From positions 186,001-250,000 of the forward strand of contig JAUIJL010000009.1 of NCBI GenBank assembly GCA_030431255.1: a stretch of 64,000 nucleotides of DNA. Reading direction: 5' to 3'. Source of the stretch: Thermoanaerobaculia bacterium. GTDB taxonomy: Bacteria; Acidobacteriota; Thermoanaerobaculia; Multivoradales; J023. Within the stretch, counting starts at the first letter, position 1, and each line of letters opens with the position of its first letter. This document shows, in pieces, positions 34,610-45,000 of the stretch. The notes beneath the pieces were generated by a model that did no database searches, had not been told where the DNA came from, and worked only from the letters and a program-made list of their open reading frames with translations. A program made the translations under genes and the position numbers.

Positions 34610-36244
34610 TTAGATCACCCAGGGCACACCGCTCAGCCCCACCTGATCGACCAAAGCGAGAAACCGCGGATCTCCATGCAAAATCTCAAAGCGGGGATCC
34701 CGAAGCTCGAAAGCGAGGAATAGGGACCGGCTCGCGGCAACGGCTTCCAGCTCGTCCAAGGCTGCCGAGGGATTTCCCAAGTGGGCGTGGATGCCCGCCC
34801 GGGCCAGACGGGCCGGAGATCCGGTCTCGGAGCCGAGCTCCTGAAGCCGATAGCGCCAGAAATCCTTCAAGCCCTCGGCGTCGGTGGGATGACCCTGCCA
34901 TTCCCGGCCGTCGAGCTTCGCGAGCTCACGCGCCGCCGCTCCAGCTTCCGGCCATTTCTCCAATTTTTCCAGCACGAATACTCGAAGCACGTGAAGCGAC
35001 TTGACCTGCGGATTCAGCTCGATCAGCTTGCGGGACAGTTTTTCAGCCTCGACGTACCTTTCGGCATAGAGATGCAACACCACGGCATCACCCACCAATA
35101 GGGTCGACATGGGATCCAGGTTCCGGGCTTCCTCCATGATCCCCAAGGCCTCTTCGTCGCGTCCGACCATGGAGAGGGTGAATGCCAATCGATGCAAGGC
35201 CTCCACGTGATTCGGATCGAGCTTCAAGGCATGCCGAAACGTCGCCTCCGCCGCCGACCAATCGAAGTCCCGGAGGCTCAGCACCTCACCCAGACGCACG
35301 TGAGCCAGCGGTAATTGTGGATCCAGCTCCAACGATCGCTGGGCGGCGGCCCACGCCGATTCGTAACCGTCGGCATCCTTCTCGGCCAAAAAGAGTTGCG
35401 CTTTCGCCAGCTCCGCCCAGGCCTCCGCGGAGTCCGGATTCAGGGTGACGGCCCGGGTCAGGGCCCGCTCCGCCCGGTCCATCGAGCCCAGCCCTCGGCG
35501 CATCAACAATCGTCCGGTTTCGAGCGCCTCGCGAAAGTCGGGGTCCGCCGGCGCCACCATCTCGGAATCCGAGGGCGCCCCGCGATGGTGCGCCACCGCC
35601 ATCATCAGGCCTACGAGCACCGCGAGCACGGCGAGCACCGTGGCGCCGAGCCTCAGGAATCGTCCTGGGCCGACGAACCCCACACCCTTGCCGTCAGTCG
35701 GTGTTTCAGTGGCTCCTTCTGGATGTGAGACGCCCCTGTGTTGACGGTCGATCGTCGCTGCGGGCTCATCCTGATCGGCGCCCGACAGCTCGCTGCCCTT
35801 CGCGCCGGCCGCCGGTGCCCCGGGCAGCACCTCCGTCACCTGCTCGACGGCGACCTCGGCGATGAATCGATATCCCTGCCGGGGCAACGTCTCGATATAT
35901 CTCGGCCGTCGAGCATCATCCCCCAAGACCTCCCTCAGCTGACGGACGCAGAAATTCAAGCCTCGATCGAGATCCACCACCGTCTCGCCCCACAGGGCTC
36001 GATGGATCTCCGAGCGGCTGATCAATTGCCCGGGTCGCATCGACAGCAGCTCCAACAATGATTTGAGCTGGGGCCGCAACAGCATCGCCGGCTGCCCGGA
36101 ACCACCCCGCCACAGCTCACCGGTTCTCGGAGCGAAGATCCAATCGCCGAAGACCAAGCGGTTTTCCGGCTCGGTGCGGTCCGAGGGATTTTCCTTGGAT
36201 GCGGTCGAATTCTGAATGGTGCCGTCCAGGCCGGATTGCGTCAT
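34610..36244 (-). CDS. CadC/ToxR-type winged-helix regulator with TPR domain
   Basis: About 544 aa from the ATG at 36244 (GGAGG upstream). N-terminal OmpR-type winged helix (about 25-125: LRPQLKSLLELLSMRPGQLIS; LNFCVRQLREVLGDD; YIETLPRQGYRF), a membrane helix (about 195-215), then a periplasmic or extracytoplasmic TPR domain (about 235-540). CadC-like proteins bind DNA while anchored in the membrane and respond to an extracytoplasmic signal through the C-terminal domain. No adjacent target is obvious. Confidence 0.88.
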   Translation of the reverse strand: MTQSGLDGTIQNSTASKENPSDRTEPENRLVFGDWIFAPRTGELWRGGSGQPAMLLRPQLKSLLELLSMRPGQLISRSEIHRALWGETVVDLDRGLNFCVRQLREVLGDDARRPRYIETLPRQGYRFIAEVAVEQVTEVLPGAPAAGAKGSELSGADQDEPAATIDRQHRGVSHPEGATETPTDGKGVGFVGPGRFLRLGATVLAVLAVLVGLMMAVAHHRGAPSDSEMVAPADPDFREALETGRLLMRRGLGSMDRAERALTRAVTLNPDSAEAWAELAKAQLFLAEKDADGYESAWAAAQRSLELDPQLPLAHVRLGEVLSLRDFDWSAAEATFRHALKLDPNHVEALHRLAFTLSMVGRDEEALGIMEEARNLDPMSTLLVGDAVVLHLYAERYVEAEKLSRKLIELNPQVKSLHVLRVFVLEKLEKWPEAGAAARELAKLDGREWQGHPTDAEGLKDFWRYRLQELGSETGSPARLARAGIHAHLGNPSAALDELEAVAASRSLFLAFELRDPRFEILHGDPRFLALVDQVGLSGVPWVI

Positions 36245-36327
36245 CCTCTGTCCTCCAAGCAGTGATACGGCCAGGAATCTGGACAGTTCCACCCGTCGAT
36301 GGATTTAGGTCGGCATGAGCCGCCAGG

Positions 36328-36843
36328 CTAGGCCTCGGCTGGATTGAGGATCTCGAATACATTCGCTGGTTTGCCCTGGAATGTGATCTGCTCCCGCAAC
36401 CTCTCCCCGATCTTAAGTGCGACGGCTTCCGAGGCTTTGTTGTCCGGATGCACGAGGCTGATGAGCCTTGGCAGCCCCACCTCCGCAAAAGCCCAATGGA
36501 CCGCGGCCTTGGCCGCCTCGGTCGCATAACCCTTGCCCCAACTTTTCGGTGACAGGGCCCAACAGACCTCCACGTCGGGCCAGCCCGGCAGATGCAAGAG
36601 GCCGACACGACCGACGAGCTCTCCTTCGTCCAGGCTCTCCACCGCCCAGATGCCGTAACCGAGCAGCTGCCAATGCCCCAGGATGATCGCCATATTTTCC
36701 CAGGCTTGCTCTTTGGACAGGGGCTCGCCGCTGAGGAAGCGGACAAACGACGGGTCCGCGTACATTTCGGCATACGACTGCCAATCGTCGACCGTGAAGG
36801 CCCGCAGCTTGAGCCTCTCGGTTTCGAGAGTCGGTATCTTCAT
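36328..36843 (-). CDS. GNAT acetyltransferase (RimJ/RimL type)
   Basis: About 171 aa from the ATG at 36843. Begins IPTLETERLKLRAFTVDD, the usual RimJ/RimL opening; the acetyl-CoA loop is WGKGYATEAAKA. It lies 25 nt after a second GNAT gene on the same strand. Substrate unknown. Confidence 0.88.
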   Translation of the reverse strand: MKIPTLETERLKLRAFTVDDWQSYAEMYADPSFVRFLSGEPLSKEQAWENMAIILGHWQLLGYGIWAVESLDEGELVGRVGLLHLPGWPDVEVCWALSPKSWGKGYATEAAKAAVHWAFAEVGLPRLISLVHPDNKASEAVALKIGERLREQITFQGKPANVFEILNPAEA

Positions 36844-36868
36844 GTTCGCCAAGCCCCTTGAGCTGCGA

Positions 36869-37357
36869 CTAAACATCCAACCACTTGTACATCACCAACG
36901 CGTCGACATAACCCTGGATCGGGTGGTCGAACGCCTTGGGCAAACGTCCCACCGTCTCAAAACCCAACTTGGTCCAAAGCCGGACCGCTCCCTCGTTGCT
37001 CGATGCCACGAAGTTGAATTGCATCGCCTTATATCCCAGCTCCTTCGCCAGTGTTTGCGAGTGCTCACACATCGAGGTCGCGAGCCCCCTGCCCCGGGCG
37101 CGCGAAGAGACCATATAACCGCAATTGCAGACATGGCTGCCCGGGCCGTCTTGGTTGGTCTTGAGGTAGTAGGTCCCTAGGATCTCGCCGTCTTCCTCGA
37201 AAACAAACGTCTTTCTGGGCTTGTCGAGCCAAATTTTCTCGGCGTCTTGCCGCTTCGTATCCCTAGCGTAAGCGTAGGTTTCACCGGCCCTGACGATTTC
37301 TCGAAAGATGGGCCAGATGTCCTCGAAATCTGATGATTCTGCTTCTCTTATTTTCAT
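36869..37357 (-). CDS. GNAT acetyltransferase
   Basis: 162 aa. IREAESSDFEDIWPIFREIV opening; acetyl-CoA loop RARGRGLATSMCEHS; C-terminal NFVASSNEGAVRLWTKLGF block of the family. Probably co-transcribed with the next acetyltransferase; acts on a small amine or protein N-terminus. Substrate unknown. Confidence 0.88.
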   Translation of the reverse strand: MKIREAESSDFEDIWPIFREIVRAGETYAYARDTKRQDAEKIWLDKPRKTFVFEEDGEILGTYYLKTNQDGPGSHVCNCGYMVSSRARGRGLATSMCEHSQTLAKELGYKAMQFNFVASSNEGAVRLWTKLGFETVGRLPKAFDHPIQGYVDALVMYKWLDV

Positions 37358-37400
37358 CTACTTGGATGCCTCAGGATGATCCTACTCTCGAGCACTAGGC

Positions 37401-37886
37401 TCAAATAGCTCTCAGATAGTCGTCAAAGGTCGCGAATCGGTCAATCTCTCCTTCGTCGCCACAGCTCACGTATTGCCCGGGGTGGCTTCGCAGGACTTGG
37501 AGCAGCTTGCCGTAGAATCTCGGATCCGCCGCCCCTTGAACGATGGAGGCGACGAGCTTTGCAGATTCCAGCTTATAGGTGCACTCTCCGTCATCATGGG
37601 AGCTCATGGTGCCGATACCGAGGAGACGCGCTTCGAAATCGACGAGGCCGATGTCATCGTCCTCGTTCAGGAAGGCGGCGAGCTCACCCGCCGTCTCCAA
37701 CGGGGGCAAATGCTCGGCCGTCGCCCAACTATGATCCCTCATCAGGGTCGCGCCGAAGGCCGTCACCTCGATGGGGGTCTGCTCGGGAATCAAGGCCAAT
37801 CCTTGTGCCGTCGTAAAATCACCGAGATAAAGCTCTGCTCCATCTTCGGTTTCGCGCAGTAGAAATAGGTTCGCAAAGGTGCTCAT
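37401..37886 (-). CDS. Hypothetical cytoplasmic protein
   Basis: 161 aa, AGGAG before the ATG, no signal peptide or helix. Acidic (pI low by composition), two short His-containing motifs (DHSWATAEHL; MSSHDDGECTYK). No family recognised. Its 3' end faces the GNAT gene 43 nt away. Confidence 0.65.
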   Translation of the reverse strand: MSTFANLFLLRETEDGAELYLGDFTTAQGLALIPEQTPIEVTAFGATLMRDHSWATAEHLPPLETAGELAAFLNEDDDIGLVDFEARLLGIGTMSSHDDGECTYKLESAKLVASIVQGAADPRFYGKLLQVLRSHPGQYVSCGDEGEIDRFATFDDYLRAI

Positions 37887-37912
37887 GGGATGCTCCTACG
37901 GCTCGAAGAGCT

Positions 37913-39655
37913 CTACCAACCCCGGGCCGCTTTGATCTTCTCCAGCTCCGAGCTCAAGACCCGGACGATGCGTCCGTTCGGCTGATCAACAAGGCTGCGC
38001 TCGACCTCGGCCCAGGTTCCTTGGAAGCTTTCTCGGCTGCTCGCGGCACGACTCAGTGTCGCCCTGGGGTCCTCCGGAAATACGTAGTAAAACTCCTGGT
38101 CCAGGAGCAGGCGTGGCGGATCGAGCCGCCGGTCGAGGAAGAGCATCACCAAGTCGTCCCAATAGACGAGGGCGTAATGCTCACGGGGAAAGAGCAGGGC
38201 GTTGGCGGTTTCGTAACCCTCCAGCTCCATTTCCCCCAGCTCGTTCCGGGTCACCACCGGCCGGGGCCGTGGATCGATGCGCACCAGGGCACCGACCGCA
38301 CCGTAGCGCTCCATGAGTTGAGCCCACGCCCGATTGCTGCCGCGGGTTTCGCCGATCTGGCGTAGTAAGTCCGGTTGCAGCTCCATGCGCCCCTCGTGGA
38401 AGACCTGACGGGGCGGATAGAGTCGCCAAATCAAATAACCACCGTGGGCGAAGCTGTTGAACAGCGGACCGACCTCGGGATGATGCTCGAGGAAGTCGGC
38501 GGCTGCTTCGGGAAATCGCCCCGGCTCAATGCCGTAGCCCAGGGTGAACCGTCCCTGTCGGGGCTGCAACGGCCCACTCGACGGTGGTGCCAGGCACCAC
38601 AAAGTGGCGGCGATGCAGGCCCACAAGGTCCACATCGGCGCCCGACGGCGCATCGGCTCGGCGACCGGCAGGCGCGCCAAGGTCTCTGCCGCTAGGAAAG
38701 CGCCGCCGATGAAAAACAGTGCTTGGTGACGAACCGCCGACAGGGCCACGATGCCCAGGCCGGCCGCGGCCAGAAGCGTCGGACCGTGAAGATAGCCGGA
38801 TCGTCGGCGCCCGATCATCACCAGGGCGACCCATGCCACACATCCGAAGAGCAAGAAGGGCTGGGGCGCCAGCCAAACGGGCACCCATTCCGGATTGTAA
38901 GCGTCGATCCCACGCATGGCGCCGGTGATGCCGGCCCCGACCGCCAGGATCGTCCAACCGTAGGGGTTGATCAACAGGCACAGCCCCAGCACCGCCGGAA
39001 TGCCGAAGACCTCTATCCAGGAGACCGGCCGCGGCTCCGGCTCCGGAGGCGAGCCGAGCCAAGGCTGAAGGCGTGCCCCGAGCAGATACAATCCGGCGAC
39101 CGCCGGCCCCAGAATGGCCTCACCGTGCAGGTTGACCCACAAGGCGATCAAAGCCGCCAGCCAGGCCAAAGTCACGCGACGTCGATGGACGTGGTATTCC
39201 CGCAGGCCCGCAAAAAGCAGGGCCAAGGCGATGAAGGTCAGCAGCTCCGGCCGCATCAGGAATCGGGGCCGTGCGCCCATCAAGGCGATCAACGTGACCG
39301 CCGTAGCGGCCGTAACTCCGGCTCCCAAGCGACGAAATCCCCACCAGAGCACCGCTGCCAGCGCCATCACCCAAAGCTGACGCAGGATCACCAGCCCGGG
39401 CACCCCGCCCACCAGCTCGACCCCGCGGATCAGCACTTGGAAGAGCCACTCGTGGTCGATCCAGGTCAAGCCTTCGGAGGTGAAGCGGAACGGGTCGTGC
39501 CGGGGAATCGCCCGGTTTTCGAGAATCCAACGGCCCGCTGCCAAATGCCAGAACACGTCCGTGGAGCGCAGCCGGAATGCGGACGCGGCCAAGGCGAAGA
39601 CAGCCAGGGCTGCCGGCAACCAGCTGTGGACGGTGGGGTTGGGCTCTCGTTTCAA
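37913..39655 (-). CDS. Polytopic membrane protein, GT-C glycosyltransferase-like
   Basis: About 580 aa with ten or more membrane helices in the first ~360 residues and a soluble C-terminal domain. The first external loop has DVFWHLAAGRWIL and IPRHDPFRFT, resembling the acidic loop of GT-C (GT39-like) lipid-linked sugar transferases. The start appears to be TTG at 39655; an in-frame stop precedes it and no ATG is available nearby. Catalytic assignment is uncertain. Confidence 0.65.
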   Translation of the reverse strand: MKREPNPTVHSWLPAALAVFALAASAFRLRSTDVFWHLAAGRWILENRAIPRHDPFRFTSEGLTWIDHEWLFQVLIRGVELVGGVPGLVILRQLWVMALAAVLWWGFRRLGAGVTAATAVTLIALMGARPRFLMRPELLTFIALALLFAGLREYHVHRRRVTLAWLAALIALWVNLHGEAILGPAVAGLYLLGARLQPWLGSPPEPEPRPVSWIEVFGIPAVLGLCLLINPYGWTILAVGAGITGAMRGIDAYNPEWVPVWLAPQPFLLFGCVAWVALVMIGRRRSGYLHGPTLLAAAGLGIVALSAVRHQALFFIGGAFLAAETLARLPVAEPMRRRAPMWTLWACIAATLWCLAPPSSGPLQPRQGRFTLGYGIEPGRFPEAAADFLEHHPEVGPLFNSFAHGGYLIWRLYPPRQVFHEGRMELQPDLLRQIGETRGSNRAWAQLMERYGAVGALVRIDPRPRPVVTRNELGEMELEGYETANALLFPREHYALVYWDDLVMLFLDRRLDPPRLLLDQEFYYVFPEDPRATLSRAASSRESFQGTWAEVERSLVDQPNGRIVRVLSSELEKIKAARGW

Positions 39656-39722
39656 GATGGCTCAAGGCGAAGCTAGGAAGGTGAGGGTCGGATTATATCC
39701 ACTTCCGGACCCGCCCCCGCTC

Positions 39723-39881
39723 TCAAGCCGCGGCCTCACCCTGAACGAATTGCCGTTCGGCCAGCTGACGATAGAGCTCGTGGTCGGCCATCAGCCGGCG
39801 GTGGGTGCCCAAACCCGTGACCCTACCCTTTTCGATGACGGCGATTTGGTCGGCGTCGATCACGGTGGCCAGCCGAGCTCG
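39723..39881 (-). pseudogene. C-terminal fragment of an ABC exporter ATPase
   Basis: Minus strand reads [19 protein letters not shown], then [20 protein letters not shown] and a short tail to TGA. This is the end of an MsbA-type nucleotide-binding domain: the H-loop region (HRLSTVxxAD), beta-strands and the GTHxxL block. Walker A and B and the membrane domain are absent in this frame. A remnant 58 nt beyond the start of the GT-C-like gene. Confidence 0.7.
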
Positions 39882-40190
39882 GTATCAAGCTGATCTGAGG
39901 CCTTGTCAGGACGGGTCGAGCTCGGAGCCCTGAGGCCCTCCTCGTGTTGGATGAACGGTGGACCCGCCGAGTTACCCACAGCCGAGGGGTCGTCCTTTGT
40001 GGGCTCTGTGCAGACCCATCGCCGTTTTGTTTAGAAGGCCACCTCATATCCTTGATTTGATCTTGCTCAACCCGAGGCGTGCCGAAACCTGAGAGCATTC
40101 GCATCTCGGGCAAGATCGGCGAAAATACAACGCAACCCACAACCGGCGCCGAGCCGACAACCCATCGCGTCCCAGGCAAAGGAGCCCGAT
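39882..40190. other. Intergenic region upstream of the acetate-kinase fusion
   Basis: About 309 nt without an intact gene. On the plus strand 39926-39955 reads SPEALLVLDE, like an ABC Walker B, opposite in direction to the fragment at 39723. The AAAGGAG ribosome site of the next gene is at about 40178-40184. No clear promoter or terminator. Confidence 0.4.
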
Positions 40191-41954
40191 TTGAACGTCC
40201 TGGTCATCAATTGCGGATCGTCGAGCGTCAAATACCAGGTCATCGACACGAAGACTGGCCGAGCGCTGGTGAAGGGCAAAGTCGAGCGCATCGGTGAGGG
40301 CGACACCACCCATGCTTCGGCCGTGGCCAAGGTGCTCGAAGACACCCAGGCCTTTGAGCCGGCCACGGTCGGCCACCGGGTGGTACACGGCGGCGAGCGC
40401 TTCTACGACGCCACCTTGATCGATGACGAGGTCATCCAGGCCATTGAAGCCAATATTCCCTTGGCACCGCTCCACAACCCGGCCAACCTCGCCGGCATCC
40501 GCAGCGCCCGCGAAGCCTTGCCCTCCGTGCCCCACGTGGCGGTCTTCGACACCGCCTTTCACCTACGCATGCCCCGTCGAGCCAAGCACTACGCCATCGA
40601 CCTCGAAGTGGCGGATCGCCTCGGCATCCGCCGCTATGGTTTCCACGGCACGTCCCACGCCTACGTCGCCGGGCTGGCAGCCGAACACCTGGAACGAGAC
40701 ATCGCCGATCTGCGGCTGATCACCCTGCACCTGGGCAACGGCGCCAGCGCCTGCGCCATCGAGCTCGGCGGCTCCATCGAGACGTCCATGGGTCTGACCC
40801 CGCTCGAAGGCCTGGTGATGGGCACCCGCTGCGGCGACCTCGATCCCGGCGCGGTCCTGGCCCTCGCTCGGGAGCTGGGCATCGACGAAACCGATGATCT
40901 GCTGAATCGTCGGAGCGGTCTCGCCGGCCTCAGCGGTCTCGGCAACGACCTGCGCGACATCGAAGCCCAAGCGGCCGAGGGCAATGACCGGGCACGTCTG
41001 GCGATCACCGTCTACGCCCACGCCGTGCGCCGCTACATCGGCGCCTACGCGGCGGTGATGGGAGGTGTCGACGCCATCGTGCTCACCGGCGGCATCGGCG
41101 AAAACAGCGCCCAAATGCGTCGACGGATCCTGCAGCGGCTCGACTTCCTCGGCATCCGCCTGGACGAGGACCTCAACCACGACGCCAAGGTCTCCGCCGA
41201 CACCCCCGTGGTCGATATCAGCGAAGAGCGCGCCTTGGTCCGCACCCTGGTGGTCGCCACCAACGAAGAGCTGATGACCGCCCGCCAAACCGCCCGGGTC
41301 GCCGGCGGCGGCACGGACGTGCAATCCCCCGGCCCGGTGCCGATCGCCATCAGCGGTCGACACGTGCACCTCGACCGCGCGTCCATGGACGTGCTCTTCG
41401 GCGCCGGCAGCGAGCTCACGGTCTACCGCAACCTCTCCCAACCCGGCCAATTCGCCGCTCGCGAGACCGTCACCCTCGTCGGCCCGCGCGGCCGCATCGA
41501 AAACGTGCGGGTGCTCGGCCCCCTGCGCAAAGCACCCCAGGTGGAGATCTCCCGCACGGACGAATTCAAGCTCGGGGTCGACGCCCCGGTCCGCGCCTCG
41601 GGCAAAACCCAAGGCTCGGCCCCCATCACCCTCGAAGGCCCGGCGGGCACCCTGCACCTCAAGGAAGGCCTGATCTGCGCCTGGCGTCACATCCACATGA
41701 CCCCCGAGGACGCCGAAGCCTACGGCGTTGAAAACGGCGATCAAGTCGAGGTCGCGATCACCGGCGGCGACCGCGACCTCACCTTCGGCGACGTGCTGAT
41801 CCGGGTCAAAGACAGCTACGTGCTCGAAATGCACATCGATACCGACGAAGCCAACGCCGCGGAGCTGTCGAAGGGCAACACCGGCGGCGATCTGCTCTAC
41901 CAGCCACCGGAGAGCGCGGCGTCGGCGAGCTTGAGTCGGAAGCGGGCTCGGTAG
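40191..41954 (+). CDS. Acetate kinase - PduL phosphotransacetylase fusion
   Basis: 587 aa, TTG start with AAAGGAG 6 nt upstream. Residues 1-~372 are a complete acetate kinase: NCGSSSVKY (start), GHRVVHGG, HNPANLAGI, FDTAFH, YGFHGTSH, HLGNGAS, GLVMGTRCGDLDPG and FTGGIGEN-like LTGGIGEN. After a short linker, ~380-575 is a PduL-type phosphotransacylase: ISGRHVHL, RHIHMTPEDA and EMHIDTDEANA carry the metal-binding histidines. Together they interconvert acetyl-CoA, acetyl phosphate and acetate/ATP in one chain. It would support substrate-level ATP formation in fermentation or overflow. AckA and PduL are usually separate genes; both modules look intact here. Confidence 0.9.
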   Translation: MNVLVINCGSSSVKYQVIDTKTGRALVKGKVERIGEGDTTHASAVAKVLEDTQAFEPATVGHRVVHGGERFYDATLIDDEVIQAIEANIPLAPLHNPANLAGIRSAREALPSVPHVAVFDTAFHLRMPRRAKHYAIDLEVADRLGIRRYGFHGTSHAYVAGLAAEHLERDIADLRLITLHLGNGASACAIELGGSIETSMGLTPLEGLVMGTRCGDLDPGAVLALARELGIDETDDLLNRRSGLAGLSGLGNDLRDIEAQAAEGNDRARLAITVYAHAVRRYIGAYAAVMGGVDAIVLTGGIGENSAQMRRRILQRLDFLGIRLDEDLNHDAKVSADTPVVDISEERALVRTLVVATNEELMTARQTARVAGGGTDVQSPGPVPIAISGRHVHLDRASMDVLFGAGSELTVYRNLSQPGQFAARETVTLVGPRGRIENVRVLGPLRKAPQVEISRTDEFKLGVDAPVRASGKTQGSAPITLEGPAGTLHLKEGLICAWRHIHMTPEDAEAYGVENGDQVEVAITGGDRDLTFGDVLIRVKDSYVLEMHIDTDEANAAELSKGNTGGDLLYQPPESAASASLSRKRAR

Positions 41955-42036
41955 GCCGGTCCGGGCTAAAGACCGTGGGCTCGGCGCCCGCGAGTGAAGC
42001 CGGACGATGATGTGACATCGAGCGAAGGGAGGAGCG

Positions 42037-45000
42037 ATGAGACTGGAAGACCAAAGCACGGTGGACCAATCGGTCCTGCCCGAGGAGTCCCAAACCCTCA
42101 AAGCCGGAGTCGGAGAGCACCGAGGGGAAGCCGCCTCGGAGCCGCAGCAGCTCGATCGATTCGAGCTCGAGACCTTGTTGGGACAAGGGGGCATGGGGCA
42201 AGTCTGGGAGGCATGGGATCCCCAGCTCGAACGGCGGGTCGCGATCAAACGCTTGCTGCGGGCCGATCCGGCGGCACGTCGTCGTTTCATGCGCGAAGGT
42301 CGATTGCAGGCCACCCTGGCCCACCCCGGGATTTGTCCGGTCTTCGAAGTCGGCCAGGACGCCGGCGAGCCGTATTTGGTGATGCCTCGCCTGGACGGTG
42401 TCCGACTCGACGAAGCGGTGGAGGGTGAGCCCCTCGAATTCAAGCTCGATCTCATGCGGCAAGTGGCGGAAGCGGTCCATGCCGCCCATCAACAAGGTTT
42501 GATCCACCGCGATCTCAAACCCGCGAACATCCTCGTGGAGCAGCCGTCCGACGCCCCACCTCGGCCCGTGGTGTTGGATTTCGGCATCGCTCGGCCCGTC
42601 GGCGGCGAGATGCTCACCGCCCCCGGTGAGGTGGTGGGGACCCCCGCCTTCATGGCGCCCGAGCAAGTCGAGGGCGTCAGCGTCTTGCTCGACCGTCGCA
42701 CCGACGTCTACGCCCTCGGCGCCACCCTCTACCGCCTGCTCACCGGTCGTCCACCCCACTCCGGCAAGGGCACACCGCTCTTGTTGAGCATCGTGCACGA
42801 GGAGCCGGAACGGTTGCCGTCGGGAGACATTCCCGCCGAGGTGGAGGCGATCGTTTTCAAATGCCTGGAGAAAGACAAAAACCGTCGCTACGACTCCGCC
42901 CGCGCCCTCGCTGAGGACCTGGGGCGCTACTTGGCCGGCGAGCCCGTGCATGCCCGGCCCGTCACCCAATGGATCCGATTCGGCAAATGGATGCGACGTC
43001 ATCGCGTGGCCGTGCGGGTCACGTCAGCGGCGGCGATGCTGGCCGTTGCCGGGTTGGCGTGGGGTGGATGGTCGGCTTGGCGGTCCGGGGAACGGCAAGA
43101 TGCTGCTCGACGGTTTGGGGCGCAGGTGGAGGAAATCGAAGCTCTGGCCCGCTACTCACACCTCGTGCCGCTTCACGATGTCCGCGAGGATCAAAAACTA
43201 CTGCGGACCCGACTCGACGCGATCCGTCCAAGCCTCGACGATCGCGATCCCGTGGTTCGGGCCCTCGCGTCCCACGCCATGGGGCGTGGGCATTTGGCGT
43301 TGGATGAGCTCGAGGAGGCTCGAGAGTATTTAGAGACGGCCTACGAGCTGGATCCTGAGAATGCAGAAATCGCCGCGGACTTGGGGCGGACCTTGTCGGA
43401 GATTTATCGGGATCAGCTAGTCGACCTAGAACGTTACGGCGATCAAGCCAAACGGGCTGAAGTCAGTAAGCAACTGTCTGATCAACTCACTAGAACACTT
43501 GGTATTGCTATTAGGCTTCAGGAGAAGTCGAAGACCTCATCGCCTAGAGCAACCTCTGATTCAACTCATGAAGGCAGCTCATACAAAGTTGAAGATTCTG
43601 TCGAGCTCGATGTCCTTGTCCTTTTCCATGGCGGGCAATTCGAACAAGCGCTTGAGGTCCTGGCGAACACCCCACAGGGACCATCCTGGATGTATGAACG
43701 ATGGCGTCTTGAGGGGGATATCCGCCGTAGTTGGGCGGTGAGCATCCACCACAACGAGCCTACAACCGAGAAAGAGATCGCCAAGATTCAGCTGGAAGAG
43801 GCCCGGAAGGCCTATAAGCGCGCACTTGAAGTGGCTCCCAGCCACACTTCGATCTTGCTGGACGAAGCCCAAACCTTGAGCCTGCTCATAATTCTAGAAT
43901 TCGTATCGCTCAAAGAAGCCGGCCCGTTGATAGAAGAAGCACGCCAGCTCTTGCAAGCCGCAAGGCTCTCGAATCCCTACGCTCAAGACTCATGGTTGTG
44001 GTCGGTCCGACTAGAGCTAACAGCCGCCACTCACGCAGCTAACCAGGCTTCGAATCCAGAACCTCATGTTGAATCCGCTATTAGCCTTGGAAAACAAGCG
44101 CTGAATATACACGATCGCTCCTCGGAGCTTTGGTACGAGCTTGCCAGGGCTCATGAGCTCATCGGCCGCAAGAAACGCGAGGCAGGAAGGGATCCATCTG
44201 AGCATTATGCACTAGCCTCGGAAGGTTTCGCACGCGTGGAGTCTACGAGACGAGATTACGCCTACTTTTCCGCGCTGGGTGTCCTCCGCCTGGAAATGGC
44301 GAACTACAGAGTCGATCAGGGACTCGAGGCCGGCAAGGTGTTTGCGAGTGCCATGGAAGCATTCCGGGCAGCAGCGGAGCTGCACTCTAAACCTTTCCCG
44401 GCCTGGTTCAACCTTGGTGTCACCCTTTTCAATTCCGCAAACCTAGATAAAAGAAGCCGAAAAGACACTTTGCTTCAAGCACTCGAAGTCTTTCAACATG
44501 CTCAAAATTTGAACCCCAACAGCATGTTTCCCTTTTACTACATAGGCCTTACTCACCAGCGACTGGCCCAGGAAATTACCCAAGACAACCGAATCGTTGA
44601 TCCGATTCAAGTCGAGCTGGCCGTAACCAGCCTAAAACGGGCGACAGAAATTAGCCCTGACCGTGTCGAGCCTTGGAGTGGCCTCGCAGCAGCGATTCGC
44701 CTGCAGGCATTCGATGCGTTCTATCGCGGCCAAGATGCTAAGAATTTCTTGGTTGCGGCCCGGAACGCCAATAGAAGGGCATTGGAGCTATCCCCAAGAC
44801 ATCCCATCGTTCTCTTCTATTCAGCGCAAGTAGAAATCCTAGAGGGTAAACTGGCGCTTCGCGAACAACAAGATCCTACTTCTTCTGCTCAAGCTGCCGT
44901 ATCCCTCTGTCAGCAGGCCTTGAACGCGATCCGTGATTCCAATGCTCTATATTGCCTTGCAGAGGCCTTAAGCCTAAATGCTGAATACGCAATGTCTTTG

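Noticed and set aside
39823-40179. 118-aa minus-strand frame upstream of the AckA fusion
   Set aside because: Overlaps the ABC remnant in another frame, no recognisable domain.
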